This document shows, piece by piece, positions 1-7,533 of a stretch of 41,714 nucleotides of DNA. Position numbers and translations under genes: made by a program. Each line of letters starts with the position of its first letter. Position 1 is the stretch's first letter. Below the pieces are notes generated by a model, which ran no database searches, was not told the origin of the DNA, and saw only the letters and a program-made list of their open reading frames with translations. The DNA comes from Rickettsia typhi (GTDB lineage: Bacteria; Pseudomonadota; Alphaproteobacteria; Rickettsiales; JABSSG01), in assembly GCA_945905715.1 (NCBI GenBank), contig CAMDPW010000009.1:1-41714 (forward strand). The letters are read 5' to 3'.

Positions 1-276
1 CAGCTAAAGCTGCGTTATCATTGCTAACAAAAATTGTATCCACTTTGTAGGGCAAGTTTAGTTGCGTTCTAGGCAATTTCCAAGGCTTGATGCTTTTTGT
101 AGTATCAAACTAAGATCGTATTTAGGTGCAATTTTAGCCAGTCTATTGACAATGCTTTGGTTTTATGATGATTGATACTTGTAAGTGGACCATACAGTAC
201 CTAAACTTTTTAGTTGACTTTGCCTAAAAATATAGGATATTTTTATCATAAATCAAACTAAATTAAGTAGATAGTA
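1..276. other. left-edge sequence without a supportable gene
   Basis: No complete gene is visible here. On the minus strand one frame stays open from about position 110 to the left edge and reads like real protein (it contains LPRTQLNLPYKVDT), but it has no start codon and a stop lies just upstream. It could be the tail of a broken gene that continues outside the window. I could not assign it to a family. No clear promoter for the gene at 277 was recognised. Confidence 0.3.
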
Positions 277-1032
277 ATGGAAGGTAAATCAATAGTTATT
301 GCAAATATAGAGAAATTTATCTCAGCTCATCCAGACCCAAAAGTAAAAGAATCTTGGGAGAAAGTGGTTGAGGATGGTGTAATTATATCAAAGGATGAAG
401 ATGCAGCAAATAGACCAAAATTTGTTGGAGGAATTCAAGCTTGTTATGAATCTTCAATAACTGAATTGCTTACATCTCATAACCTTTCTGGTGCGGTATG
501 CATAATTCATACAATGCTTCCACCAACCCCATTGCGGACAGATGGTGTTGCACTTGTTAAAGAACTGGTTTGTTCAGAAATTGCGGATGATCCTCAACGA
601 TTACAAACTGTTCTTATACGTCAAAATATATTAAGAAGCTTTTTAGAAGCTGGCGGGAGATTAGTCGCGGCCTATCCTGAAAATGCTTTATATGAAGATA
701 TACCTGGAATTGCAATATATAACGCTTTGCTAGAAAACTATCCTAATAATTTGGTTAACCGTCCAATAAGAGATTTACCTGGCGAGTATTCTGGAGCTAC
801 TTGCTTGACTCAAGATAACAATAATGATCTAACTTTATTTTCTATTGCAGCAACTCAAGCCAGCAGTCCAGGTAATGAAATGAGCATTTGGTTTGGGCCT
901 TTAGCAGATAATCAGAGATTTAATTTTATAAATAAGTTCTTGAGTGAGCAAGGTATTAATCTAATCGAAGAATTATCTTCAAGTGTAGAATATTTAAACT
1001 CTATTATGGGTGAAATCCCTCATACATTATAG
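277..1032 (+). CDS. unrecognised 251-aa soluble protein
   Basis: This is a complete frame from ATG to TAG with protein-like composition. I do not recognise the family. It has no signal peptide or membrane segment, so it is predicted cytoplasmic, or secreted by a route without a Sec signal. Visible landmarks are an acidic N-terminal third, a proline-rich turn (MLPPTPLRTDG, about residues 80-90), a central segment LEAGGRLVAAYPENALYEDIPG (about 123-144, interrupted here by no gaps), and an aromatic patch SIWFGPLADNQRF near 203-215. No strong Shine-Dalgarno precedes the ATG. It stands alone, with decayed sequence on both sides, which is typical of accessory genes. It is longer than the other frames in this region and shows no disruption, so it is probably a real gene. 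Confidence 0.65.
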   Translation: MEGKSIVIANIEKFISAHPDPKVKESWEKVVEDGVIISKDEDAANRPKFVGGIQACYESSITELLTSHNLSGAVCIIHTMLPPTPLRTDGVALVKELVCSEIADDPQRLQTVLIRQNILRSFLEAGGRLVAAYPENALYEDIPGIAIYNALLENYPNNLVNRPIRDLPGEYSGATCLTQDNNNDLTLFSIAATQASSPGNEMSIWFGPLADNQRFNFINKFLSEQGINLIEELSSSVEYLNSIMGEIPHTL

Positions 1033-1353
1033 TGACTTATAGATAGAGAGTATTTACATGGATTTTATTGTATACTATCTTTTTATATTTGGCCGCAGTC
1101 TCTTTTTTAATGCTACAGTTTTATCCCGCAAGTGATCAAAATTTTTAAAACGGAGAGCTCTGGTGCATTATCTTTTTTTAGCTTATAGGGTTTAATATTA
1201 TGCGGTTTTTTTTGCTGTGTAGCATGGTCATTGAGAGCGAACTATATTTTAAATCATAGGTTTTATTGAGTTTTATTACTTGTGGTACGGTAACTATATT
1301 GATAATATTTTACCGCAAGCAAGATCTTGCTGTAGAAAAATGGGAGTTATACT
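1033..1353. other. intergenic stretch, no gene recognised
   Basis: About 320 bases of AT-rich sequence with stops in all frames. A poor inverted repeat (AGAT...AGTAT near 1041-1053 against ATACTATCT near 1070-1079, followed by T-rich sequence) could be a weak terminator for the gene ending at 1032, but it needs a 4-base bulge. Nothing else is supportable. Confidence 0.3.
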
Positions 1354-1689
1354 ATGTTATTCCAAACAGAGAAGAAATTGTATAAACTTTCTTTTACTAA
1401 TGCTAGTCTTGGTCAGAAGAAGAAATTTAAAGATTCTTGTTGTTTACTTACTATTAGTATTGGTAATGGCCAACATGAATCACTCAAATTCAAATCAACA
1501 CTTGAGTTAGTGAGTAAATCCTTTAAAAGTTGCATGATAGCAGTATGTGATACTCTACAAAGATATACTTAAAATGGTAAAACTATTCATCTCAGAAAAT
1601 CAACACATGCCGACCCAGATCAATTGAAAATTTATCAAGCTTGTAAAATATCTTCATTACCACTCAAAACAATTAGTACTGAATATTAA
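1354..1689 (+). pseudogene. truncated gene, probable tRNA-dependent cyclodipeptide synthase remnant
   Basis: An ATG at 1354 is preceded by a good ribosome site (GGAG, 7-base spacer). The frame reads 72 codons to TAA at 1570-1572, then stays open in the same frame to TAA at 1687-1689, so one in-frame stop splits a frame of about 111 codons. The first part contains CLLTISIGNGQHESLKFKS, then a helix with FKSC, then CDTLQRYT. This order (I-S-x-G-N loop, K-x-x-S/A-T helix, F-x-x-C strand, D-x-L-x-R) resembles the N-terminal Rossmann half of cyclodipeptide synthases of the XYP subfamily, which make cyclic dipeptides from two aminoacyl-tRNAs. The family is usually about 220-250 aa, so the catalytic C-terminal half is missing. 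The assignment is from memory of motifs and could be wrong; the truncation and stop are directly visible. Confidence 0.4.
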
Positions 1690-1727
1690 ACAAAAATAAA
1701 GAAAATTTGTAGTGCTCTGCAACAAGA

Positions 1728-2269
1728 TTAAAGCTCTTGTAAGGTAGGTCTATATTGGCTTTCATTTCTTATGTGTTTCAACTTGGGTTGCGATGTAGTT
1801 AATAATATTGCTGCCTCTTCCTTAATGTCGCGTCTTACTTCCGGAGTTGAGACTAATAATTTATCATTAGATACCGCATAAGTAGTAGCTGCTTTTTCTT
1901 CAGTTTGCATTTTTTGTTGTGTAGCTGTAGTTTCTGTCTGTATAGCTTGTTTTAAATTACTCATACTTACCGGGATGAATATCTGGTATGACTGCTATTT
2001 TAGTAGTAATGCTCGTAGTAAATCATAAGCTTTTTCTGAAGTGACAGTGCCAAGTCTTACTTGATTTGTGATCATTTTAATTTTACTTATTGCATCTTCA
2101 ACTTCTTGTTCATTTCTAGCTTTGTTCGCACTTCCTTTTTTTCTGTTCAATAAAAAAAGTTAGACCGACTCTCAATGCATCGGTTCTAGGAGTATCAGCA
2201 ATACCAGTAACTGCTTATTCCTGTTATTACTGTCGATAAATGCTCTATTGTTTCAGGAGTGGCTGGCAT
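1728..2269 (-). pseudogene. decaying gene of unknown family, at least three frameshifts
   Basis: Reading down the minus strand from an ATG at 2269, protein-like sequence continues through successive frames. First comes MPATPETIEHLSTVITGI, then after a shift near 2210 TGIADTPRTDALRVGLTFF. After a second shift at the poly-A run near 2140 comes KARNEQEVEDAISKIK, continuing to RLGTVTSEKAYDLL and a stop near 2005. After a third shift there is a 78-codon frame (1964-1728) rich in Gln, Thr and Lys. The pieces look like one former gene of about 175 codons disrupted by small indels. I cannot name the family. The last piece, taken alone as a 78-aa protein, is unlikely to be a real start. Confidence 0.5.
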
Positions 2270-2287
2270 AATGGCATCTTAATTTAA

Positions 2288-2914
2288 TCATGATATATTA
2301 AATAAATCTTCTAAATCAATAGTTACATAGCATGAATCAGTTGGTAAATTAAAAATACGTTTGTGTATATGGTATTTCTCATTTGGATTTAAATAATGTT
2401 GCGGAGACTTAGTAAATGAAGATACCAATCTTCTACCTTCTTGATCGGAAATAGTAATTAGTATAGCTGGTACTTTGCGTTTCTTATTAGAGTGATTAAT
2501 AACTAAGCCATTTATATTGATAAAGTCCTTATTTTTTACGACAGATACGCTCTCCAATTTAACATTGGTAGTGGTAGGTAAATTAATTAAATTATAAAAC
2601 GCATCTAATTTTGGTACCACTTTAATCATATAGTCTCGGAAGATAAAAATGCTAGTTATTATGATCATGAAGAAAAAAAATACTGGCAGAATTTTAAGCC
2701 ATATCGTTGAGTTAATTTCAATTATCACTGGCAGAGCAGATCTTGTGGGTATCTGTTCTATCTGTATAGGTTTCTCTATTATTTTGTCATGCGTTTTAGC
2801 ATACTGAAACCAAATATACTCACATTTTACACATTTGACATTTTTGCCGTTAGGTAAAAGAAAGCTCTGATTAACAAGGTATTTTGTAGAACATTTTTCA
2901 CAAATAAGTATCAT
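2288..2914 (-). CDS. MJ0042-type zinc-ribbon membrane protein (DUF3426-like)
   Basis: The N-terminus carries a zinc ribbon of two CxxC knuckles (CEKC and CVKC, about 21 residues apart), the MJ0042 type found at the start of many alphaproteobacterial proteins. One hydrophobic membrane segment lies near residues 90-110. The C-terminal part (INGLVINHSNKKRKVP, then a PNEKYHIHKR loop) resembles the DUF3426 beta-sandwich of this family, predicted periplasmic. The start at ATG 2914 makes the zinc ribbon begin with MILICEKC as in relatives; a GTG at 2923 is the alternative. It follows recO by 16 bases and is probably cotranscribed with it. The cellular role of the family is not established. Confidence 0.8.
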   Translation of the reverse strand: MILICEKCSTKYLVNQSFLLPNGKNVKCVKCEYIWFQYAKTHDKIIEKPIQIEQIPTRSALPVIIEINSTIWLKILPVFFFFMIIITSIFIFRDYMIKVVPKLDAFYNLINLPTTTNVKLESVSVVKNKDFININGLVINHSNKKRKVPAILITISDQEGRRLVSSFTKSPQHYLNPNEKYHIHKRIFNLPTDSCYVTIDLEDLFNIS

Positions 2915-2930
2915 ATTTTGCACAAGTATA

Positions 2931-3653
2931 TTATCTCCGTAATGTATCTTGTAGTATTATCCTAATCTTTGGAATACATAAATTATTTTGCGAAGATGTA
3001 AACTTTTCAAAAAAATATTTTGTGATATTAAGAGCATATATTAGTTCGTTATCAGGAATTTGTTTTGCAGTTGGATTAAGTAGAAAGCGAGGTAAAATAA
3101 ATAATTTATTGTGATATGGTTTACCTACCTTACTACAAACTGCTTTTCCTGTGTTAGGAGAAATATAAGCAAGATCAGTAGTAACACCAGTTACTGTACA
3201 GGAAGAAAAGTCTAAACCATATCCGATGTGTTGTAATAAAAGTAATTCTAAAAAAATCAAACCTTTTAACCAGTCACAGTCAAATTTTATGGCGTAAAGG
3301 AATTTGACAAACTCCTCAAAGATGCTTTCTTGTGCTTCTAGCTCTATAAGTAAGCAATTTACCAACGCACACAAGCTAGAAACGGCAATAAGTTTCTTAT
3401 TATCATGATAAAAATAAGGACTTATTGTTTCATGTGATAATATTTTCCAATTTCCTAGATGACGCTCTAGTCTTGCGCTCCATGAAAGATGTACAAGATT
3501 ACCAATAAATAATGCTCTTTGATTGACTTTGCTTCTAGTATTTTTTATAAACCCTCTACATAACCCACGTTTTGATGTGAGGCACGATATGATCGCTGAT
3601 GGTTCGTTATATTTTTCTATAGCAACAATAATTCCATGATCAGACCATTCCAT
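2931..3653 (-). CDS. recO: DNA repair protein RecO
   Basis: RecO loads RecA onto SSB-coated DNA together with RecR in the RecFOR recombination pathway. The N-terminal OB-fold begins with MEWSDHGIIVAIEKY, the usual RecO opening, followed by GLCRGFIKN and a helical domain. The 240-aa length fits the family. The zinc-finger cysteines of some RecO proteins are not obvious. I chose the ATG at 3653 because it gives the canonical N-terminus and has AGGAGG 11 bases upstream; the TTG at 3662 sits only two bases from that AGGAGG. Upstream, the gene directly abuts the broken end of dapE, so it now probably depends on the dapD-side promoter. The zinc-ribbon gene follows 16 bases after its stop. Confidence 0.92.
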   Translation of the reverse strand: MEWSDHGIIVAIEKYNEPSAIISCLTSKRGLCRGFIKNTRSKVNQRALFIGNLVHLSWSARLERHLGNWKILSHETISPYFYHDNKKLIAVSSLCALVNCLLIELEAQESIFEEFVKFLYAIKFDCDWLKGLIFLELLLLQHIGYGLDFSSCTVTGVTTDLAYISPNTGKAVCSKVGKPYHNKLFILPRFLLNPTAKQIPDNELIYALNITKYFFEKFTSSQNNLCIPKIRIILQDTLRR

Positions 3654-4148
3654 TCTGTGCAATACCTCCTAAATAATCTGGGCAAGTTGACTCTCCTACT
3701 AAGCATACAGATAGCTTTTCATTATTATATTTTACCCACTGTAGAAGTTTTAGAGTACTATTGATAGCCTTAGCTTCTTTATTGTCAGTGATGACAAAAC
3801 TAATTGAACCATTGAACTTATAGTTGGTAATAAATTGGATAGTAGCTTCAGCAAATGCTGTAATGATACCTTTCATACTAACAGTTTCTTGTAGTCTTCC
3901 CATATGCCATCTACTACTTTCTGCTACAGATTGATTATATTTCCAGGAAATTTATGTTACCAATTACTACCATAACTGGCGTAATGATTCTTGCTTAGTG
4001 CGCAATCTTCTTGCATCAAGTCTAAGACATGACAAGTAAATCCGTAAAATTTAAGAATGTTTGATAAGTATTCAATTACTCCTTCATGCCTAGTAGTAAT
4101 GCTTTTGCAGTTAATTAATCTTTTTGCAGTTTCAAGCACTTTAATCAT
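3654..4148 (-). pseudogene. dapE: succinyl-diaminopimelate desuccinylase, internally deleted and truncated
   Basis: DapE hydrolyses N-succinyl-LL-diaminopimelate on the way to meso-DAP and lysine. The first piece (4148-3957) has the DapE N-terminus (ETAKRLINCKSIT, GVIEYLSNILKFYGF) and stops just after NHYASYGSNW, the place where active enzymes continue into the metal-binding CxGHTDVVP segment. The second piece (about 3903-3660) resumes at GRLQETVSMKGIITAF, the counterpart of GRGxxDMKGGIAAF, and runs through CLVGEST before reaching recO. The metal-binding HTD motif is absent, the DMKG aspartate is Ser, the catalytic DEE is replaced in ITDNKEA, and roughly the last 170-200 residues are gone. 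It directly follows dapD (overlap of 8 bases), so it was once the second gene of a dapD-dapE-recO operon. Confidence 0.85.
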
Positions 4149-4974
4149 CACATCTCAACCAATCGTTGATAGAAGTTTTGCTTTTAATGTTTTGATCAAC
4201 TTTTTTAATAATGATTGCGGCATTTAATAATGCCTTACTACCGACTGAAGGAATAGCACCTGGTACTATTACTGAATAAGGGGGGATGTAACCATAACTT
4301 ATATTACCAGTAGACTTATCGTAAATTTTCGTTGATGCACCAACATAAGTGCCCATACCAATAACCGAACCTTGTCCAACAATCGCACCTTCAACAATTT
4401 GCGAGTTTGCTCCAATAAAAACATCATCCTCGATAATTACGGGAGTAGCCTGAATTGGTTCGAGTACTCCACCAATTCCAACGCCTACTGAGATATGGCA
4501 ATTACTTCCTATTTGCGCACAACTACCAACATTTACCCAAGTGTCTATCATTGTACCTTCGCCAATAAAAGCGCCCACATTCACAAAAGAAGGCATTAAT
4601 ACAACATTTTGAGAAATGAATGAAGCAAATCTTACTACTGCACCAGGCGCTAATCTAAATTTAGCATTGAGAAAATCACTTTCATCCCAATTTTGACATT
4701 TTAATGGTACCTTATCAAAAGAGAGTATTTCGCCTGGTTCTGAAATTTTGGAATTACTCATTCTAAAATAAAGTAAAATGGCTTTTTTGATCCATTCATT
4801 TACTTGCCAAGTTTCATTGATTTTTTCAGCAACACGAATTTTACCATTATCTAATAAACTTAGAGTGCTTTTTACTGCTTTTTCTAAATCACTATAGACT
4901 CTGGTATTTTTTTGCATTGCAGAGATAGTATCCCATCCTTTTTCTACAACATCCTTTAGATAGCTATGTACCAT
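4141..4974 (-). CDS. dapD: tetrahydrodipicolinate N-succinyltransferase
   Basis: DapD transfers succinyl from succinyl-CoA to tetrahydrodipicolinate in the succinylase branch of DAP/lysine synthesis, in the cytoplasm, as a trimer. The N-terminal helical domain holds LLDNGKIRVAEK and WIKKAILLYFRM, both typical. Residues about 105-235 are a left-handed beta-helix of hexapeptide repeats (GAFIGEGTMIDTW, GSNCHISVGVGIGGVLEP, IIEDDVFIGANSQIVEGA). The length of 277 aa matches the family and no disruption is seen. I chose ATG 4974, which matches the family N-terminus; a TTG at 4995 would add seven residues. The next gene of the pathway, dapE, lies immediately downstream but is destroyed, so DapD's product needs another desuccinylase or has no outlet. 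Confidence 0.93.
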   Translation of the reverse strand: MVHSYLKDVVEKGWDTISAMQKNTRVYSDLEKAVKSTLSLLDNGKIRVAEKINETWQVNEWIKKAILLYFRMSNSKISEPGEILSFDKVPLKCQNWDESDFLNAKFRLAPGAVVRFASFISQNVVLMPSFVNVGAFIGEGTMIDTWVNVGSCAQIGSNCHISVGVGIGGVLEPIQATPVIIEDDVFIGANSQIVEGAIVGQGSVIGMGTYVGASTKIYDKSTGNISYGYIPPYSVIVPGAIPSVGSKALLNAAIIIKKVDQNIKSKTSINDWLRCDD

Positions 4975-5081
4975 AGTGCGCTTTTCGGTTAACAATTTTT
5001 TCTTATTGTAAAGTAAGTGGTTTGAAATAACAAACTATTTTGCTATATTCCCAGGAGTGTAGTAGAAATAGGTAATAGTTA

Positions 5082-5098
5082 TTAGTAAAAATTACTAA
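5082..5098. repeat. short perfect inverted repeat between dapD and tsaE
   Basis: TTAGTAA-AAA-TTACTAA is a perfect 7-base inverted repeat with a 3-base centre, in the divergent spacer between dapD and tsaE. It could be a regulator site or chance in AT-rich DNA; no T-tract makes it a convincing terminator. Confidence 0.3.
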
Positions 5099-5211
5099 GA
5101 ATCAAGGCAGTGAATTTATATGTGTAATGCTAGTTTTACATTTAGGATTAGCTACGATCTCTTGGAATAACAAAAGACAATCAGTAAAAATTTAGTCAAT
5201 ATCATTTTCCT

Positions 5212-5658
5212 ATGAACAGGTGTGTTATTAATTTAGACAATCTTGCACAGACACAAAAATTGGCTGGTGCTTTAGCAGCTTTGGTTCAGCCTTCTAGTGT
5301 AATATTATTAAAGGGCGATTTAGGCTCAGGTAAAACAACTTTTGCTCAATATTTTATCAAAGCACTTTGTCCAGAGCAAAGTAATATCACGAGTCCTACA
5401 TTCAATCTGGTTCATACTTATAAAACAGTCAGATTTGATATCTGGCATTTTGATTTCTATAGATTAAAACACATAGAAGAAATGTACGAATTAGGAATAG
5501 AAGATGCCTTAAAGTACGGTGTGTCGCTAATAGAGTGGCCAGAAATTATTGAGAATTTTCTTAATGTAAATAATAAAATTACTGTTCATTTTCAGAGTTT
5601 TTATGATAATAATAAAAGAATAGTAGAAATTACCGCGAATGGTATTTTCTTGATATAG
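5212..5658 (+). CDS. tsaE: tRNA threonylcarbamoyladenosine biosynthesis ATPase TsaE
   Basis: TsaE is the ATPase that works with TsaB and TsaD to install the t6A37 modification on ANN-decoding tRNAs. The P-loop GDLGSGKTT is at residues 35-43, followed by SPTFNLVHTY (switch region) and the W-H-F-D-F-Y-R-L segment near 81-88, all signatures of the YjeE/TsaE family. The 148-aa length is normal. The ATG at 5212 lacks a clear Shine-Dalgarno. It is the first gene of a plus-strand set with amgK (16-base gap) and murU (14-base gap), an arrangement common in alphaproteobacteria. tsaB and tsaD are not in the window. Confidence 0.95.
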   Translation: MNRCVINLDNLAQTQKLAGALAALVQPSSVILLKGDLGSGKTTFAQYFIKALCPEQSNITSPTFNLVHTYKTVRFDIWHFDFYRLKHIEEMYELGIEDALKYGVSLIEWPEIIENFLNVNNKITVHFQSFYDNNKRIVEITANGIFLI

Positions 5659-5674
5659 TTTATTAATAAGGAAG

Positions 5675-6649
5675 ATGAGCAGAGAACATATAAAAAAACA
5701 GTTTCTAGATGACTATTTAGGTCAAAAATACACTGTAAATAGCTTGCCTGCTGATGCATCGTTTAGATCGTACGAACGCATTACAACAAATAATCAAACT
5801 TATATTCTAATGGATGCTCCACCAGATAAAGAAACAGTATCATCTTTTATTAAAGTTGGAGAATTTTTGTATGCTCTTGATTTTTCTGCTCCAGAAATAT
5901 TACATAAAGATATGGCCAATGGCTTAGTTTTGCTTGAAGATTTTGGTTGTAATAATTATTGTAAAATTCTTTCTAAAGGTCAGAAATATAATACAGAAAG
6001 TTTATTGTACCATAAAGCTATTGATGTGTTAATTGCTTTGCATAAAACTAAAATTTCAATTGATATTCCTAGATATACCAAGAAAATGCTATTGAACGAA
6101 ACTAGCTTACTTATTGATTGGTATTTTCCTGCGTTAAGGGGAGAAGACTTAACTCCAAGCTTAAAAAAAGAATATATAGCTATATGGTCTCAACTTTTAG
6201 ATACTATACTCTCTAAGAGTCAACATTTGGTGTTAAGAGATTATCACGCAGAGAACCTCATGTGGCTAGAAGATAGAGTTGGTATTAGACGTGTGGGCTT
6301 ACTAGATTTTCAGGATGCAGTGATAGGTCCAGCTGCGTATGACATTGTATCACTACTAGAAGATGCAAGAAGGGATGTTGGTAATGATATTGCTCAAATG
6401 ATGATTAATTACTATCTTGAAGTAACCAATCTTAGTCGTAAAGATTTTTTAGTAGATTACGCTATTCTGGGGGCACAAAGAAATTGTAAAATTATTGGAA
6501 TATTTGCTCGTAAAGCATTGAGAGATAATAATCATCATTATTTAAAATTGCTACCTCGAGTTTGGTCTTATATTCTTAACAACTTGAATAATCCTTTATT
6601 AGAGCCACTGAAAAATTGGTTTAATAAAACCACAGGAATGAGTTTTTAA
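5675..6649 (+). CDS. amgK: anomeric MurNAc/GlcNAc kinase AmgK
   Basis: AmgK phosphorylates the anomeric carbon of N-acetylmuramic acid or N-acetylglucosamine, the first step of the AmgK-MurU peptidoglycan recycling route that bypasses fosfomycin-sensitive MurA. It belongs to the aminoglycoside phosphotransferase fold: N-lobe to about residue 90 (ILMDAPPDKE hinge strand), catalytic loop LRDYHAENLMWL near 186-197 and metal-binding LLDFQDA near 208-214. The 324-aa length fits. The ATG has an AAGGA only a few bases upstream. The identification rests on fold plus position between tsaE and murU; generic phosphotransferase is the fallback name. Confidence 0.88.
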   Translation: MSREHIKKQFLDDYLGQKYTVNSLPADASFRSYERITTNNQTYILMDAPPDKETVSSFIKVGEFLYALDFSAPEILHKDMANGLVLLEDFGCNNYCKILSKGQKYNTESLLYHKAIDVLIALHKTKISIDIPRYTKKMLLNETSLLIDWYFPALRGEDLTPSLKKEYIAIWSQLLDTILSKSQHLVLRDYHAENLMWLEDRVGIRRVGLLDFQDAVIGPAAYDIVSLLEDARRDVGNDIAQMMINYYLEVTNLSRKDFLVDYAILGAQRNCKIIGIFARKALRDNNHHYLKLLPRVWSYILNNLNNPLLEPLKNWFNKTTGMSF

Positions 6650-6663
6650 TTAAAGGAACTGTT

Positions 6664-7395
6664 ATGATAAAGCAAGCATTAATACTTTCATCTGGTCTAG
6701 GTAAAAGAATGAGACCAATTACTAATATCATTCCTAAGCCAATGGTAGAAATTTATAAACAATCATTAATTACTAGAATTATCGATCAGCTATATAAAGT
6801 TGGGGTAACAAAAATAGTAGTAAATTTGTTTTATAAAGCGGACTTGCTTAAAAAACATATTGAGCACTACATCGAAAAATATTGTTCCGATGTTCAAGTG
6901 CGGTTTATTATTGAGGATGAGTTACATGAAGTTTGGGGCTCTATCAAGAAATCTCTATCTTATATGGGTAATCAATCTTTTTTTTTAGTTAATGGTGATT
7001 CTTATTGGATTGATACTGAGCAAAATATTTTTTCAATTTTATATTCGCAATGGGATAGTGTTTATATGAAATCTATAATCTTATTATATCCCAAAGAAAG
7101 AGCTATTGGTTATGACGGTAATGGTGACTTTGATCTACTAGATCACAAGATTATTAATTCTATAGAAGCAACAAAATTACCATATGTTTATATTGGTTTG
7201 CAGATTATTTCTCCAGAGATTTTTATAAATGAAAAACTTAGAAAATGTAGCATATTTGATATTTATCAGCAATTTGACTATCACGGAATATATGGCGTTG
7301 TTTATAATGGCTATTGGTTTCATATAGGCACGCCACAAGCAATTACACAAACAGAGTCTTTTTTAAAAGAAAATAGTTTATGCCATCTCGCGTAA
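6664..7395 (+). CDS. murU: N-acetylmuramate alpha-1-phosphate uridylyltransferase MurU
   Basis: MurU converts MurNAc-1-phosphate, the AmgK product, to UDP-MurNAc, feeding recycled wall sugar back to peptidoglycan synthesis. The nucleotidyltransferase signature LSSGLGKRMRPIT followed by PKPMVEI is at residues 8-28; the family's LxxGxGxR loop is intact, with Ser in the position where many relatives have Ala. FLVNGDSYW (near 107) is the metal-binding D strand. The length of 243 aa is normal for MurU, which is shorter than GalU. AAGGA with a 6-base spacer precedes the ATG. A nuclease gene (addB) that follows murU in many alphaproteobacteria is absent here. Confidence 0.88.
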   Translation: MIKQALILSSGLGKRMRPITNIIPKPMVEIYKQSLITRIIDQLYKVGVTKIVVNLFYKADLLKKHIEHYIEKYCSDVQVRFIIEDELHEVWGSIKKSLSYMGNQSFFLVNGDSYWIDTEQNIFSILYSQWDSVYMKSIILLYPKERAIGYDGNGDFDLLDHKIINSIEATKLPYVYIGLQIISPEIFINEKLRKCSIFDIYQQFDYHGIYGVVYNGYWFHIGTPQAITQTESFLKENSLCHLA

Positions 7396-7533
7396 AGCTT
7401 CAAACCTATGCTCGAGAATATAAAAAATCCTGAATCTTTATTAAACATTATATAGAGCAGCAAGGAAAAAAAGAAGTAGATGAGTAGAGTTTATGATGAT
7501 GCGGTACCGTGGGTATAAATCACCATGGAATTA

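Noticed and set aside
1-110. Open minus-strand frame at the left edge resembling a transposase or integrase fragment
   Set aside because: No start codon, a stop just upstream, and no motif secure enough to name a family.
1041-1080. Terminator-like inverted repeat after the gene ending at 1032
   Set aside because: The stem needs a 4-base bulge and is nearly all A-T, so it cannot be told from chance.
1280-1510. 76-codon plus-strand frame overlapping the cyclodipeptide synthase-like remnant
   Set aside because: It is out of frame with the recognisable protein blocks, lacks a ribosome site and has a low-complexity translation.
7380-7433. 17-codon frame overlapping the murU end (MPSRVKLQTYAREYKKS)
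   Set aside because: It is in the place where addB often begins, but too short and without recognisable addB sequence.
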